DNA from: Gammaproteobacteria bacterium | GTDB taxonomy: Bacteria; Pseudomonadota; Gammaproteobacteria; Steroidobacterales; Steroidobacteraceae | NCBI GenBank assembly: GCA_025350345.1 | Contig: JANXYA010000393.1 | Span: forward strand, 1-9,234 | DNA: 9,234 nucleotides | Reading direction: 5' to 3' | In this document: positions 1 to 6,659 of the stretch, piece by piece | How positions within the stretch are numbered: the stretch's first letter is position 1 | How the letters are laid out: each line of letters begins with the position of its first letter | Position numbers and translations under genes: made by a program | Notes under the pieces: generated by a model | What the model was told of the DNA's origin: nothing | The model's input: the letters and a program-made list of their open reading frames with translations, nothing else | Databases searched by the model: none

Positions 1-134
1 CCGAGGATGCCGGGATCTGCCAGGTGCTGCAGGGCAACGTGCAATCCAGCGCTTACCGCTCAGGACCGTACTGCCCGGCGCGCGAAGCCGGGGTGCATCT
101 GTTTCACCGCCTGCTGCTGGGCGGTGTGCCGTGA
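1..134 (+). CDS. Rieske-type aromatic ring-hydroxylating oxygenase, alpha subunit (C-terminal end only)
   Basis: The frame with codons starting at base 3 is open from the left edge to a TGA at 132-134. It encodes 43 residues that begin EDAGICQVLQGNV and end with GVHLFHRLLLGGVP. This resembles the C-terminal end of ring-hydroxylating oxygenase alpha subunits, where an 'ED..iC..vQ.G..s.aY..G.y....E.gvhhFHrlL' pattern closes the catalytic SRPBCC domain. Such enzymes couple a Rieske 2Fe-2S centre to a mononuclear iron and add oxygen to aromatic, quaternary-amine or steroid-like substrates. Neither the Rieske domain nor the iron ligands are in the window, so the substrate class cannot be told. The gene converges on the RND permease gene, with stop codons only 9 bp apart and no visible terminator hairpin between them. 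The family assignment rests on this short tail and is moderately sure. Confidence 0.66.
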   Translation, partial: EDAGICQVLQGNVQSSAYRSGPYCPAREAGVHLFHRLLLGGVP

Positions 135-143
135 GGAGCGCGA

Positions 144-2717
144 TCAGGATAGCGTAGCGTCGCCTTTCGTCCGGGTTCCGCTACGGAATCGCGGACGCAG
201 GTCATCGAGCAGCTGGTAGATGACCGGCACCACGACCAGGCTGAGGAGCGTGGATGTCAGCAGTCCGCCGATGATGGCCACCGCCATCGGCGCCCTCAGT
301 TCGGAGCCGGCCCCGAACCCGAGCGCGATCGGCAGCATGCCAAGCACTGCCGCGGCGGTCGTCATCACGATGGGCCGCAGCCGCACCGGACCCGCCTCCA
401 GAATCGCCGCGCGGCGCGTGAGCCCGGCAGCGCGCAACTGGTTGATGCGATCGACCAGGATGATCGCGTTCTTGTTCACCAGACCGATCAGGAATACCAG
501 TCCCAGGAGCGACACGATGCCGAAGTCGCTGTGCGCCAGGAACAGTCCCAGCATGGCGCCGACGATGCACAGTGGGAGCGATACCGCGATGGCGAGCGGG
601 TCCTGCCAGCTGCGAAACAGCAGCAGCAGGACCGTGAGCACGCCCGCGATCGCGAGGCCAAGGGCCGATGAGAAATGTCCCAGCACGTCCGCGGCCTGGG
701 CCGACTCGCCCTCGAGGGCCAGCTGTACGCCCGATGGCAGCAGGCGGGGAAGCTCGGATTGGGCCCGATCGCCGATGGTACCGAGCGGCACCTTGCCGGT
801 GAGATTCGCGCGGATGAGCGCCGCCGGGCGTCCGTTTCGACGCAGCCAAGTCCCGTCCCCGTCGGCGCCGACTCCGGCGATGGCACTGTCAGCGACGCCG
901 GGCCAGTCCCGCACCTGTGCCAGCACGCGCTTCGCCGCGAGCGCCAGTGCCGGGGCACTTGCGCCGATGAGGGTGATTTCCAGCGGATGGGGCGCCGCGA
1001 CGGCGATGATCGGCACGTTCTCGACGCTGATCCGGCCGGGTGATTGATGCGCAAACAGGTGCCGCAACCGTGCTTCCACCGCCAGTGTGGGGGAGGCGCG
1101 ATCGGGCCTGAGCGTCACGTAGAGCACGCCGCTGTCCGGGTCTCCGTCCATTCCTCCGGCAACCGCAAGCACGTGGGCGACGTCGGGGTCGCTGCGTGCG
1201 AGCCGGTCAACTTCCTGCGCCATGCTGGCACTGGCCGCAGGTCCGGAGCCCGGCGCCATCGCGAAGTGCACCAGGCACTCGCCGCGATCCAGGGTCGGAA
1301 TGAACCCTTGCGGAATGAATGGAATGAGCAGCACGCCGGCGACCAGGCTGGCCGCCGCGCCGGCCAGGACCCGGCGCGGACGCTGGAGCGCCCAGGCCAA
1401 TAAGCCGTGGTAGCTCCCGCTCACTCGTTGCCAGAGCGCTGAGGCGGGGCGCCCGCCCTCGCGCCCGGCCCTGAGCCAGCGCGCCGCGAGCACGGGAGTC
1501 AGGGTGCGGGCAACCAGGAGCGAGCTGAGCACGGCGGCCGATATCGTCAGGCCGAAGGGACGAAAGAAGGTGCCCACCACGCCGCTCATCAGGCCGACCG
1601 GCACGAACACCGCCACCACGGTCAGGGTCGCGGCGGTAACGGTCAGGCCGATCTCATCGGTCGCCTGGCGGACGCCCGCGAGGGTGTCGCTGGCGTGCGG
1701 CAGGTGGCGGACGATATTTTCGACATCGACAATGGCATCGTCGACGATGATTCCGATCACGAGCGCGAGGGCGAGCAGCGTGATGGTCTCGAACTTGAAA
1801 CCGGCCAGCGCCATGACGAGAAACGTGCCCACCAGTGAGGTCGGTATGGCAAGAGCAGAGATCGCCGTCGCAGCGCCATCCCTTAGGAACGGGTGAATGA
1901 CCAGGACCGACAACAGTGCCGCCAGCCACAGCGCTTCCAGCGTCGCACCGGTGGCTTCGCGAATGAACGGCGCTTCGGCGCGCACGGCCTGGATGCGCAA
2001 GGCACCGCCGGACTGGGCGGCACTTACAGCCGCACTGAGGGCATGCGCCACCTCCAGCGTATTGGCACCGGAGCGCTTCACGATCTCGAGGGCCGTTGAC
2101 GGCACGCCATCCAGGAGCACGCTAGTGGGCGGCTCCTGCCTGCCCGGCCATTCGAAGCCCAGCGGGACCACGCGTGCCACTCCGGGCACTGCGGAAAGTC
2201 GCGCAGCAAGCTGGCCGGACAGCACCGCGAGTGTTTCCGGCGCTGCCGCACCGGGCTGCAGGTTCAAGCCGTAGGTTGCGATCGGCGATTCATTCAGATC
2301 GATGCGATGGATGCTGAGCTGCCGAGGATCGCGGACGGCAAGTCCGTTGAGCACGTCTTTCACGCGCTTCTCGGCCGCGTCGAGGCTGATGCCCACGGCG
2401 AAGGGAACGGTGAGCACGACGTGACCGGGTGTACTCGTGGACATCAGCGCGTCACGATCGCGCAGACCCAGCAGCCGCCTTTCCACCCGCACCGCAAGAT
2501 CGCCCTCGCCAGACCCGCCGGCGCCGTCAGGGCCGTCAAGCTCGATCGCAATCACGGGAAAGACGATGTCCGGGAACAGCGCCACGGGCAGGCGCCACGC
2601 CGCCACCAGGCCCGAGGCGCTGATCAGCAGCCAGACCCCGATGGTCCAGCGCGGATGGTTGAGCGCGAATCTCGAGAGATTGAGGCGCTGCCGCAGCGTT
2701 GGCAGGGCATTATTCAT
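144..2717 (-). CDS. RND-family permease that appears to lack the TolC-docking subdomains
   Basis: This is an 857-residue inner-membrane proton-driven transporter of the AcrB/HAE1 type, usually about 1030-1050 residues. The usual 12 membrane helices can be traced: TM1 about 23-43, TM2-TM6 about 260-408, TM7 about 448-467, TM8-TM12 about 683-833. The proton relay is intact: Asp326-Asp327 in TM4 (GIIVDDAIVDVEN), Lys749 in TM10 (GLVNKNAIILVD) and Arg781 at the start of TM11 (RLRPIVMTT). The porter pieces PN1, PN2, PC1 and PC2 are recognisable. The first periplasmic loop passes from GVARVVPLG (179-187) almost directly to LLDGVPSTAL (201-210), and the second from WPGVADSAI (605-613) to LRRNGRPAAL (625-634). 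These are the places where AcrB carries its DN and DC docking domains, roughly 90-100 residues each. The ATG lies 5 bp after the stop of the upstream barrel gene with no clear Shine-Dalgarno, so translation is probably coupled. No adaptor or TolC gene is adjacent. The substrate is unknown; efflux or lipid/hydrophobic transport are both possible. Confidence 0.9.
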   Translation of the reverse strand: MNNALPTLRQRLNLSRFALNHPRWTIGVWLLISASGLVAAWRLPVALFPDIVFPVIAIELDGPDGAGGSGEGDLAVRVERRLLGLRDRDALMSTSTPGHVVLTVPFAVGISLDAAEKRVKDVLNGLAVRDPRQLSIHRIDLNESPIATYGLNLQPGAAAPETLAVLSGQLAARLSAVPGVARVVPLGFEWPGRQEPPTSVLLDGVPSTALEIVKRSGANTLEVAHALSAAVSAAQSGGALRIQAVRAEAPFIREATGATLEALWLAALLSVLVIHPFLRDGAATAISALAIPTSLVGTFLVMALAGFKFETITLLALALVIGIIVDDAIVDVENIVRHLPHASDTLAGVRQATDEIGLTVTAATLTVVAVFVPVGLMSGVVGTFFRPFGLTISAAVLSSLLVARTLTPVLAARWLRAGREGGRPASALWQRVSGSYHGLLAWALQRPRRVLAGAAASLVAGVLLIPFIPQGFIPTLDRGECLVHFAMAPGSGPAASASMAQEVDRLARSDPDVAHVLAVAGGMDGDPDSGVLYVTLRPDRASPTLAVEARLRHLFAHQSPGRISVENVPIIAVAAPHPLEITLIGASAPALALAAKRVLAQVRDWPGVADSAIAGVGADGDGTWLRRNGRPAALIRANLTGKVPLGTIGDRAQSELPRLLPSGVQLALEGESAQAADVLGHFSSALGLAIAGVLTVLLLLFRSWQDPLAIAVSLPLCIVGAMLGLFLAHSDFGIVSLLGLVFLIGLVNKNAIILVDRINQLRAAGLTRRAAILEAGPVRLRPIVMTTAAAVLGMLPIALGFGAGSELRAPMAVAIIGGLLTSTLLSLVVVPVIYQLLDDLRPRFRSGTRTKGDATLS

Positions 2718-2722
2718 CCAGG

Positions 2723-3976
2723 CTATAGAGGGTAGTTGATGCCGGTAAACACGGCCAGTCCCTCGCTGCCGTAGCCGAAGTCGACATACCCTACGACCGT
2801 AGGCGTGGCGATGGCGCGTACTCCAAGCCCCCCCGCCTTGTGCAACCCGGACAGCGGCAACGTGCCCCCGCGACTGAATACCCTGCCGGCATCCACAAAC
2901 GGCGTGAGCTCCAGATCGATGTGGGTCCCGACCGCCTCAACTGACCCGATTCTCCTGCGCCATTCGCAATTGGCCGCGAAGGCGTCACGATCGTAGAAAC
3001 GCGACTCGCCGAAGCCACGCAGCGGTAGCGAGCCGTCGATGTCGCTGGCGTCGCCGCCGATGCTGTTCAGCGCCCAGAAGGGCACGTGACGGCTCGAGGG
3101 CAGGTAGCGCACAGCCACGTGCGCCGCCAGCGTCGTCGCGCTGCCGAGCCGCCAATAGCCGTGCGTGTCCAGACCGGCCTCGCTGTACAACGAGGCATTC
3201 AGGAATCCGCGTCGGGCGGCCATGCCGGCGTAGGCGATCAGGCTGAATCCATGACGCGGTATGGTTTCGTTGTCGCGACTGTCGAATATCGCGGAGAGCC
3301 GGTGCAGCGTGTCACCGCTGGTGCCAATGCCCCGCAGGCGGCCGAAGCGGCTCTCGATCGAGGCGATTTCCGCCAGCGATCCGGGCGTCACATCGACGTT
3401 GCGCGCGCGAAAGGTGTAGGCCAGTTGCCAGGCGCGGCCGAACCTTCGCCCCAGGCCAGCCTGCAGGTAAGCCAGCCGCCTGGTGTAATTGGTCTGATCG
3501 GTGACGGGCGATCGGTTCCCGAAGCCATAGAAGCGCGGTGTACCGCTGCGATCGTACACGGCGGCGAGCGCAATGGACCAGTGTTCGCTGTGCAAGCGTC
3601 CCGATTCGTAGCGCGCGTCAAATTCGCGTTCGACGCGTTGCTTGCCCCCGCCGACCACCGACCACTGCTCATCGGCCGAAGGGTAGTCAAAGATCCGCGC
3701 CCGGGCGCCGAAGCCAAAGTAGGGGTTATAGATCACGTCCGGCGCGATGATGCGGCGCACGTGCTGCTGCTCATCCGTCTTGACCCAGACCGGAATCAGC
3801 CCGATCGTCGTGCCGCTGTTCGGATTGACGTCAATCTCGGGAACCGGCACGAAGGGCAATCGCGTGCCGTCGAACAGCGACCAGAATCCGTGCTCAGCCG
3901 GCGCCGGATCCGTGGCGGCGTTGGCACAGCTCCAAAGGCAGGTCAGGCACAGGGCCAGCCAGGCACGCACGCCCAT
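2723..3976 (-). CDS. Omp85/D15-type (bacterial surface antigen) outer-membrane barrel without POTRA domains
   Basis: The 417-residue product starts with a signal peptide (residues 1-20, hydrophobic core LALCLTCLW, likely cut after ANA). It then goes almost straight into beta-barrel sequence, leaving no room for POTRA repeats. Hallmarks of the D15/surface-antigen barrel are FYGFGNRS (149-156), FDSRDNETIPRHGFSL (231-246), the conserved LRGFGES (319-325, the VRGF/LRGY barrel-lumen loop of Omp85 proteins) followed by FYDRDAFAANCEWR, and FVDAGRVF (360-367). The chain ends in a final strand, AVFTGINYPL, with Leu instead of the usual terminal Phe. Omp85 proteins insert or move proteins or lipids across the outer membrane; POTRA-less members have poorly defined roles. 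The gene lies 4 bp after the TonB receptor and 5 bp before the RND permease, which suggests a joint transport task. The start ATG follows the upstream TGA closely and lacks a strong ribosome binding site, consistent with translational coupling. Confidence 0.85.
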   Translation of the reverse strand: MGVRAWLALCLTCLWSCANAATDPAPAEHGFWSLFDGTRLPFVPVPEIDVNPNSGTTIGLIPVWVKTDEQQHVRRIIAPDVIYNPYFGFGARARIFDYPSADEQWSVVGGGKQRVEREFDARYESGRLHSEHWSIALAAVYDRSGTPRFYGFGNRSPVTDQTNYTRRLAYLQAGLGRRFGRAWQLAYTFRARNVDVTPGSLAEIASIESRFGRLRGIGTSGDTLHRLSAIFDSRDNETIPRHGFSLIAYAGMAARRGFLNASLYSEAGLDTHGYWRLGSATTLAAHVAVRYLPSSRHVPFWALNSIGGDASDIDGSLPLRGFGESRFYDRDAFAANCEWRRRIGSVEAVGTHIDLELTPFVDAGRVFSRGGTLPLSGLHKAGGLGVRAIATPTVVGYVDFGYGSEGLAVFTGINYPL

Positions 3977-3980
3977 CCAC

Positions 3981-6293
3981 TCAGCGGCGCTGCTTCAGGC
4001 GGTAGCTTACTTCCAGGCCCACCAGGCGGCGGTCGGCGGCGATCTGCCAGCTGGTCAGGGGGCCCGCCTGGCCCAGCGGTGGGAGCGGTGCCAGGATCGT
4101 GCCGCCGTTGTAGGCGTACTGCTGGTCGGTCAGGTTCGTGCCAAACAGCGCTACCTCAAAGCCGGTGCTGCCGGCGAGATAGCTCACGCGCGCATTGACC
4201 AATCCGACGGCTGACTGGTGGTTAAAATCATTGATCACGTTGAACTCGACCCGATCGTGCCAGGCGTAGTCGGCACGCACCCGCAGCCTTGCGGTGCCCA
4301 ACGCCATCTCATAGGTGCCCGCCAGGCTCCATTGGTAGCGCGGCGTCATGTAGAAGTCGTTGTGACTCAGGTCGCTCCCATCTGGGCCCGTGAAGCGCTG
4401 GTAACCTGCATCGGTGTACCCCAGCGTTGCGTGCAAGCCGAATGATCGCGTCACTTGCAGCTGGCTTTCAAATTCGAGGCCGCTGACGCGGGCCTTGCCC
4501 GCGTTGATGACCTCCGTGATCACGGTCTGGCCCGAGAACAGCGCCAGCAACCGCTGCAGATCATTGTACTGACCAGTGAACAGGGCCAGGTTCCACTGCA
4601 GCTGGCCGCCGTTGTTGTTGCCCTTTAGCCCCAACTCCACGTCGGTCAGCTCTTCCGGGTGGAAGGGGCTGTCCCGGTTAGTGGCAATCGGGATGTTCCA
4701 GCCACCCGAGCGCTGCGCCCTGCCAGAGCGCACGTAGGCCATCAATTTTTCATTGAAGCGGTAGTGACTCGCCAGCTCCCAGGACCCGTATCCGTACGTC
4801 ACGGAGTTGTGGATGGGCGGGCAGGCGCCGGTCGCCGTTTCAAAGCCGAGCGGCACTCCGGTGACGGCATCCGTGATCGAGCAGGTCTGCGGTCCGAAGC
4901 CAGGCAGATTGAGCCAGTACGCATTGTCGTCCACCGAGCGCTCATCGTGCGTGTAGCGGAACCCCGCTGAAACGCTCCAGGCGTGATTGACGTGCAGTTC
5001 GCCGTGCAGGAAAGCGGCGTTGGACCGGTTGTGCACCGAATTCAGCTCCAGTGTATGGACGGTATCGAACGGCGCTGTGGCCAGGACGCTGGGCGCCTGG
5101 TCCGAATCCGCACTGCCGTGATCGTGAAACCAGTACAGTCCGCCCACCCAGTCGACGGCGGAGCCGGGCGTAGTCCCGTTCAACTGAAACTCGGCACTGC
5201 GCTGGTAGGACGTGCTGGCCAGCGCGACATCGACCGCCGGCACCGCAAACGCATCGGCGTCGTAATCGTTGACGTCACGGAGCGAGCGGTAGGCCAGGAT
5301 CAGCCGGGCACTGAGCAGCGGACTGAAGTGCTGCGTCAGCGTCAACTGCAGCGCATCGGTCCGCGCCACATCGCTCTGGATCGTGCCGGTGTCGGTCTGG
5401 TAGAAGTCCGCCGGCACCTGGTCCCCGGGCAGGGAAGCCAGAAATGTTCCAGACAGCGGATGCAGAAGGGCGCCCACTTCATTGGCGTTGAATCGCTCGA
5501 AGGTGAAGTAGGCATCGAAGCCATCGCTGGGGTGCCACAGGGCACCGACGCGCAGCTGATTGCGGTCCTGGTTCATGAAGTTATCTTGCCCAGTGGCCAG
5601 GCTGCTGCCCCAGCCATCGTGGCTGTTGGACTGGTAGGCGAGCCGCAGGCCAAAGGTACCGGAGAGCGGTAAATTGAAAATGGCCCGGCCTTCAAACAGA
5701 TCCTTGTTGCCGCCCGACAGCGAGAACTCCTCCGAATAGCCGCTGAGGTCGGGCCGGTTCGTGACCAGGGCGATGGAGCCGCCGGTGTTGTTGCGCCCAA
5801 AGAGGGTACCCTGGGCGCCGCGCACGATCTCCACCCGATCAATGTCGAGCAGGGTACCCATGGCGCCCTGCCCATTGGCGACGTACACGCCGTCTATATA
5901 GAGCCCGACGGCCGGGTCGTAGACAATCGATGACGGAATCGCCGTCTGGCCGCGCATGGTGACCTCCAGCGCGGACACCGAGCGCGCAGACCTGAACGCC
6001 AGAACGTTGGGCGCCTCCCTGGCCACATCCTCGAACAGCACCGCAGATTGCGCCTGCAGGTCCGCGCCCGTCTCGACGGTGGCGGCCAATGGCACGTCGC
6101 TGAGCCGCTCGCTGCGGCGGCGCGCCGTGATGGTGATCTCCTCCAGCGACGCCTGTTCCCCGCTCTCGACAGCCGCACGCGTGTCGGCCCGCGATGCTGC
6201 GGGGGCCACGAGCAGCAAGCTGCCCAGCAGGAGTGCAATGAAGAGGTACGGTCCCTGCGGAGAGGCGCAATTCGCGAAATTCTTATTCGACAC
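3981..6293 (-). CDS. TonB-dependent outer-membrane receptor
   Basis: The 770-residue product is a ligand-gated outer-membrane importer driven by TonB-ExbB-ExbD. The signal peptide covers about residues 1-36 (FIALLLGSLLLVAPA, likely cut after SRA). A TonB-box-like EEITITARRR lies at 51-60. The plug domain runs to about residue 181 and contains LYIDGVYV (131-138) and RVEIVRGAQGTLFGRN (153-168). The rest is a 22-strand-type barrel ending with NLTDQQYAYNGG (720-731) and GLEVSYRL (759-766), followed by an unusual KQRR tail. Cys471 and Cys491 sit in a probable extracellular loop and may form a disulfide. The start is a GTG at 6293, chosen because an AGGGGG Shine-Dalgarno lies 9 nt upstream and the signal peptide follows. 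It is the first gene of the operon with the Omp85 barrel and the RND permease. The style resembles receptors of sphingomonads and steroid- or xenobiotic-degrading bacteria; the substrate cannot be inferred. No TonB, ExbB or ExbD is present here. Confidence 0.93.
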   Translation of the reverse strand: MSNKNFANCASPQGPYLFIALLLGSLLLVAPAASRADTRAAVESGEQASLEEITITARRRSERLSDVPLAATVETGADLQAQSAVLFEDVAREAPNVLAFRSARSVSALEVTMRGQTAIPSSIVYDPAVGLYIDGVYVANGQGAMGTLLDIDRVEIVRGAQGTLFGRNNTGGSIALVTNRPDLSGYSEEFSLSGGNKDLFEGRAIFNLPLSGTFGLRLAYQSNSHDGWGSSLATGQDNFMNQDRNQLRVGALWHPSDGFDAYFTFERFNANEVGALLHPLSGTFLASLPGDQVPADFYQTDTGTIQSDVARTDALQLTLTQHFSPLLSARLILAYRSLRDVNDYDADAFAVPAVDVALASTSYQRSAEFQLNGTTPGSAVDWVGGLYWFHDHGSADSDQAPSVLATAPFDTVHTLELNSVHNRSNAAFLHGELHVNHAWSVSAGFRYTHDERSVDDNAYWLNLPGFGPQTCSITDAVTGVPLGFETATGACPPIHNSVTYGYGSWELASHYRFNEKLMAYVRSGRAQRSGGWNIPIATNRDSPFHPEELTDVELGLKGNNNGGQLQWNLALFTGQYNDLQRLLALFSGQTVITEVINAGKARVSGLEFESQLQVTRSFGLHATLGYTDAGYQRFTGPDGSDLSHNDFYMTPRYQWSLAGTYEMALGTARLRVRADYAWHDRVEFNVINDFNHQSAVGLVNARVSYLAGSTGFEVALFGTNLTDQQYAYNGGTILAPLPPLGQAGPLTSWQIAADRRLVGLEVSYRLKQRR

Positions 6294-6301
6294 GTTCGGT
6301 T

Positions 6302-6307
6302 CCCCCT
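6302..6307 (-). promoter_or_regulatory. Ribosome binding site of the TonB receptor
   Basis: The minus strand reads CAGGGGGAACCGAAC directly before the GTG at 6293. The AGGGGG core is a good anti-16S match at a workable distance and supports GTG as the start over internal candidates. Confidence 0.5.
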
Positions 6308-6335
6308 GCAGCGCTCCGGCCCACGCGGCGCGCCA

Positions 6336-6364
6336 ATTATGCCGCAGAGCCGGATTGCTGTCTG
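6336..6364 (-). promoter_or_regulatory. Sigma70-like promoter of the receptor-Omp85-RND operon
   Basis: On the minus strand a CAGACA -35 element (6359-6364, four of six matches to TTGACA) is followed after exactly 17 bp by a CATAAT -10 element (6336-6341, five of six matches to TATAAT). Transcription would start near 6329, giving a leader of about 36 nt before the GTG at 6293. The AT-rich -10 stands out in otherwise GC-rich DNA. Confidence 0.5.
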
Positions 6365-6404
6365 CGTTTGTGCCGGCATCATCGGGCCTGCTGCTCGCGC
6401 CGCG

Positions 6405-6414
6405 TGCCCGGGCA
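6405..6414. promoter_or_regulatory. Perfect 10-bp palindrome, possible operator
   Basis: TGCCCGGGCA is a perfect dyad in the divergent intergenic region, one base before a TTGACT motif (6416-6421) and about 40 bp upstream of the operon's candidate -35 element. Its place fits a regulator site, but palindromes of this size made of G and C also occur by chance in GC-rich DNA, and no regulator gene is nearby. Confidence 0.2.
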
Positions 6415-6629
6415 GTTGACTTCAGCGGACTTGCTTGACGCTGGAGGTGGGCGGCAACGCTGTTTCCGACAGGGACTGGGGCACAGTTCGGGTCGACCGG
6501 AGTCCGAAGATGTGCGGCGCTTCATGGGCGGGCTGGTGAAATTGCGCTAGTTTTGCGCGGCCACTCGTCAGCAGCGAGGTCAGTGAGGTGGGACCCGAGA
6601 TGGGAATGCCGATGCCACGGGCCACACCA

Positions 6630-6649
6630 CTGGGAAGAGCACTTCCCAG
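6630..6649 (+). promoter_or_regulatory. Hairpin in the leader of the diheme protein gene, abutting the ribosome binding site
   Basis: CTGGGAAG at 6630-6637 and CTTCCCAG at 6642-6649 form a perfect 8-bp stem with an AGCA loop. The right arm overlaps the first bases of the AGGGGG Shine-Dalgarno (6648-6653) that serves the ATG at 6660. Folding would partly hide the ribosome binding site, so it could limit translation. As DNA it could also be a dyad operator. There is no U-tract after it, so it is not an intrinsic terminator. Confidence 0.45.
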
Positions 6650-6653
6650 GGGG
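6648..6653 (+). promoter_or_regulatory. Ribosome binding site that decides the diheme gene start
   Basis: AGGGGG lies 6 nt before the ATG at 6660, directly followed by a signal peptide coding sequence. Upstream in-frame starts (GTG 6588, ATG 6600, 6606 and 6612) would add up to 24 non-hydrophobic residues before the signal peptide and are less likely. Confidence 0.55.
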
Positions 6654-6659
6654 TCGTCG

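Larger units (their letters stand above)
6294..6659. other. Divergent intergenic control region without a convincing gene
   Basis: This 366-bp stretch separates the start of the receptor operon (leftward) from the start of the diheme protein gene (rightward). Short open frames cross it, but none has a recognisable product or a good ribosome binding site. It holds a sigma70-like promoter for the operon (6336-6364), a 10-bp palindrome (6405-6414), an 8-bp palindrome GGTCGACC (6491-6498), two TTGAC elements (6416-6420 and 6435-6439) and a perfect hairpin just before the downstream start (6630-6649). I could not find a convincing -10 element for a rightward promoter. Confidence 0.75.

Noticed and set aside
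7..219. A 70-codon plus-strand frame beginning MPGSARCC across the convergent gene ends
   Set aside because: The frame starting at base 3 gives the Rieske oxygenase tail with its conserved FHR ending and stops at 134; the longer frame is a shifted shadow.
144..2717. The short RND gene as a pseudogene or frameshifted copy
   Set aside because: The frame is continuous, all 12 helices and key residues are present, and the two missing segments match domain boundaries, which does not look like decay.
3086..4198. A 370-codon plus-strand open frame opposite the Omp85 barrel and receptor end
   Set aside because: No recognisable motifs; low-complexity composition typical of a shadow of the well-supported D15 barrel and receptor genes.
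6435..6463. A rightward promoter using TTGACG at 6435-6440
   Set aside because: The hexamer 17-18 bp downstream (CGCTGT or GCTGTT) is a poor -10 element; the real rightward promoter was not identified.
6368..6550. A possible 60-codon plus-strand small gene in the intergenic region
   Set aside because: No ribosome binding site before its start and no recognisable protein features; cysteine/arginine-rich as expected of chance frames here.
6588..6659. An N-terminal extension of the diheme protein from the GTG at 6588
   Set aside because: It would put 24 non-hydrophobic residues before a good signal peptide and run through the perfect hairpin; AGGGGG is placed correctly for the ATG at 6660.
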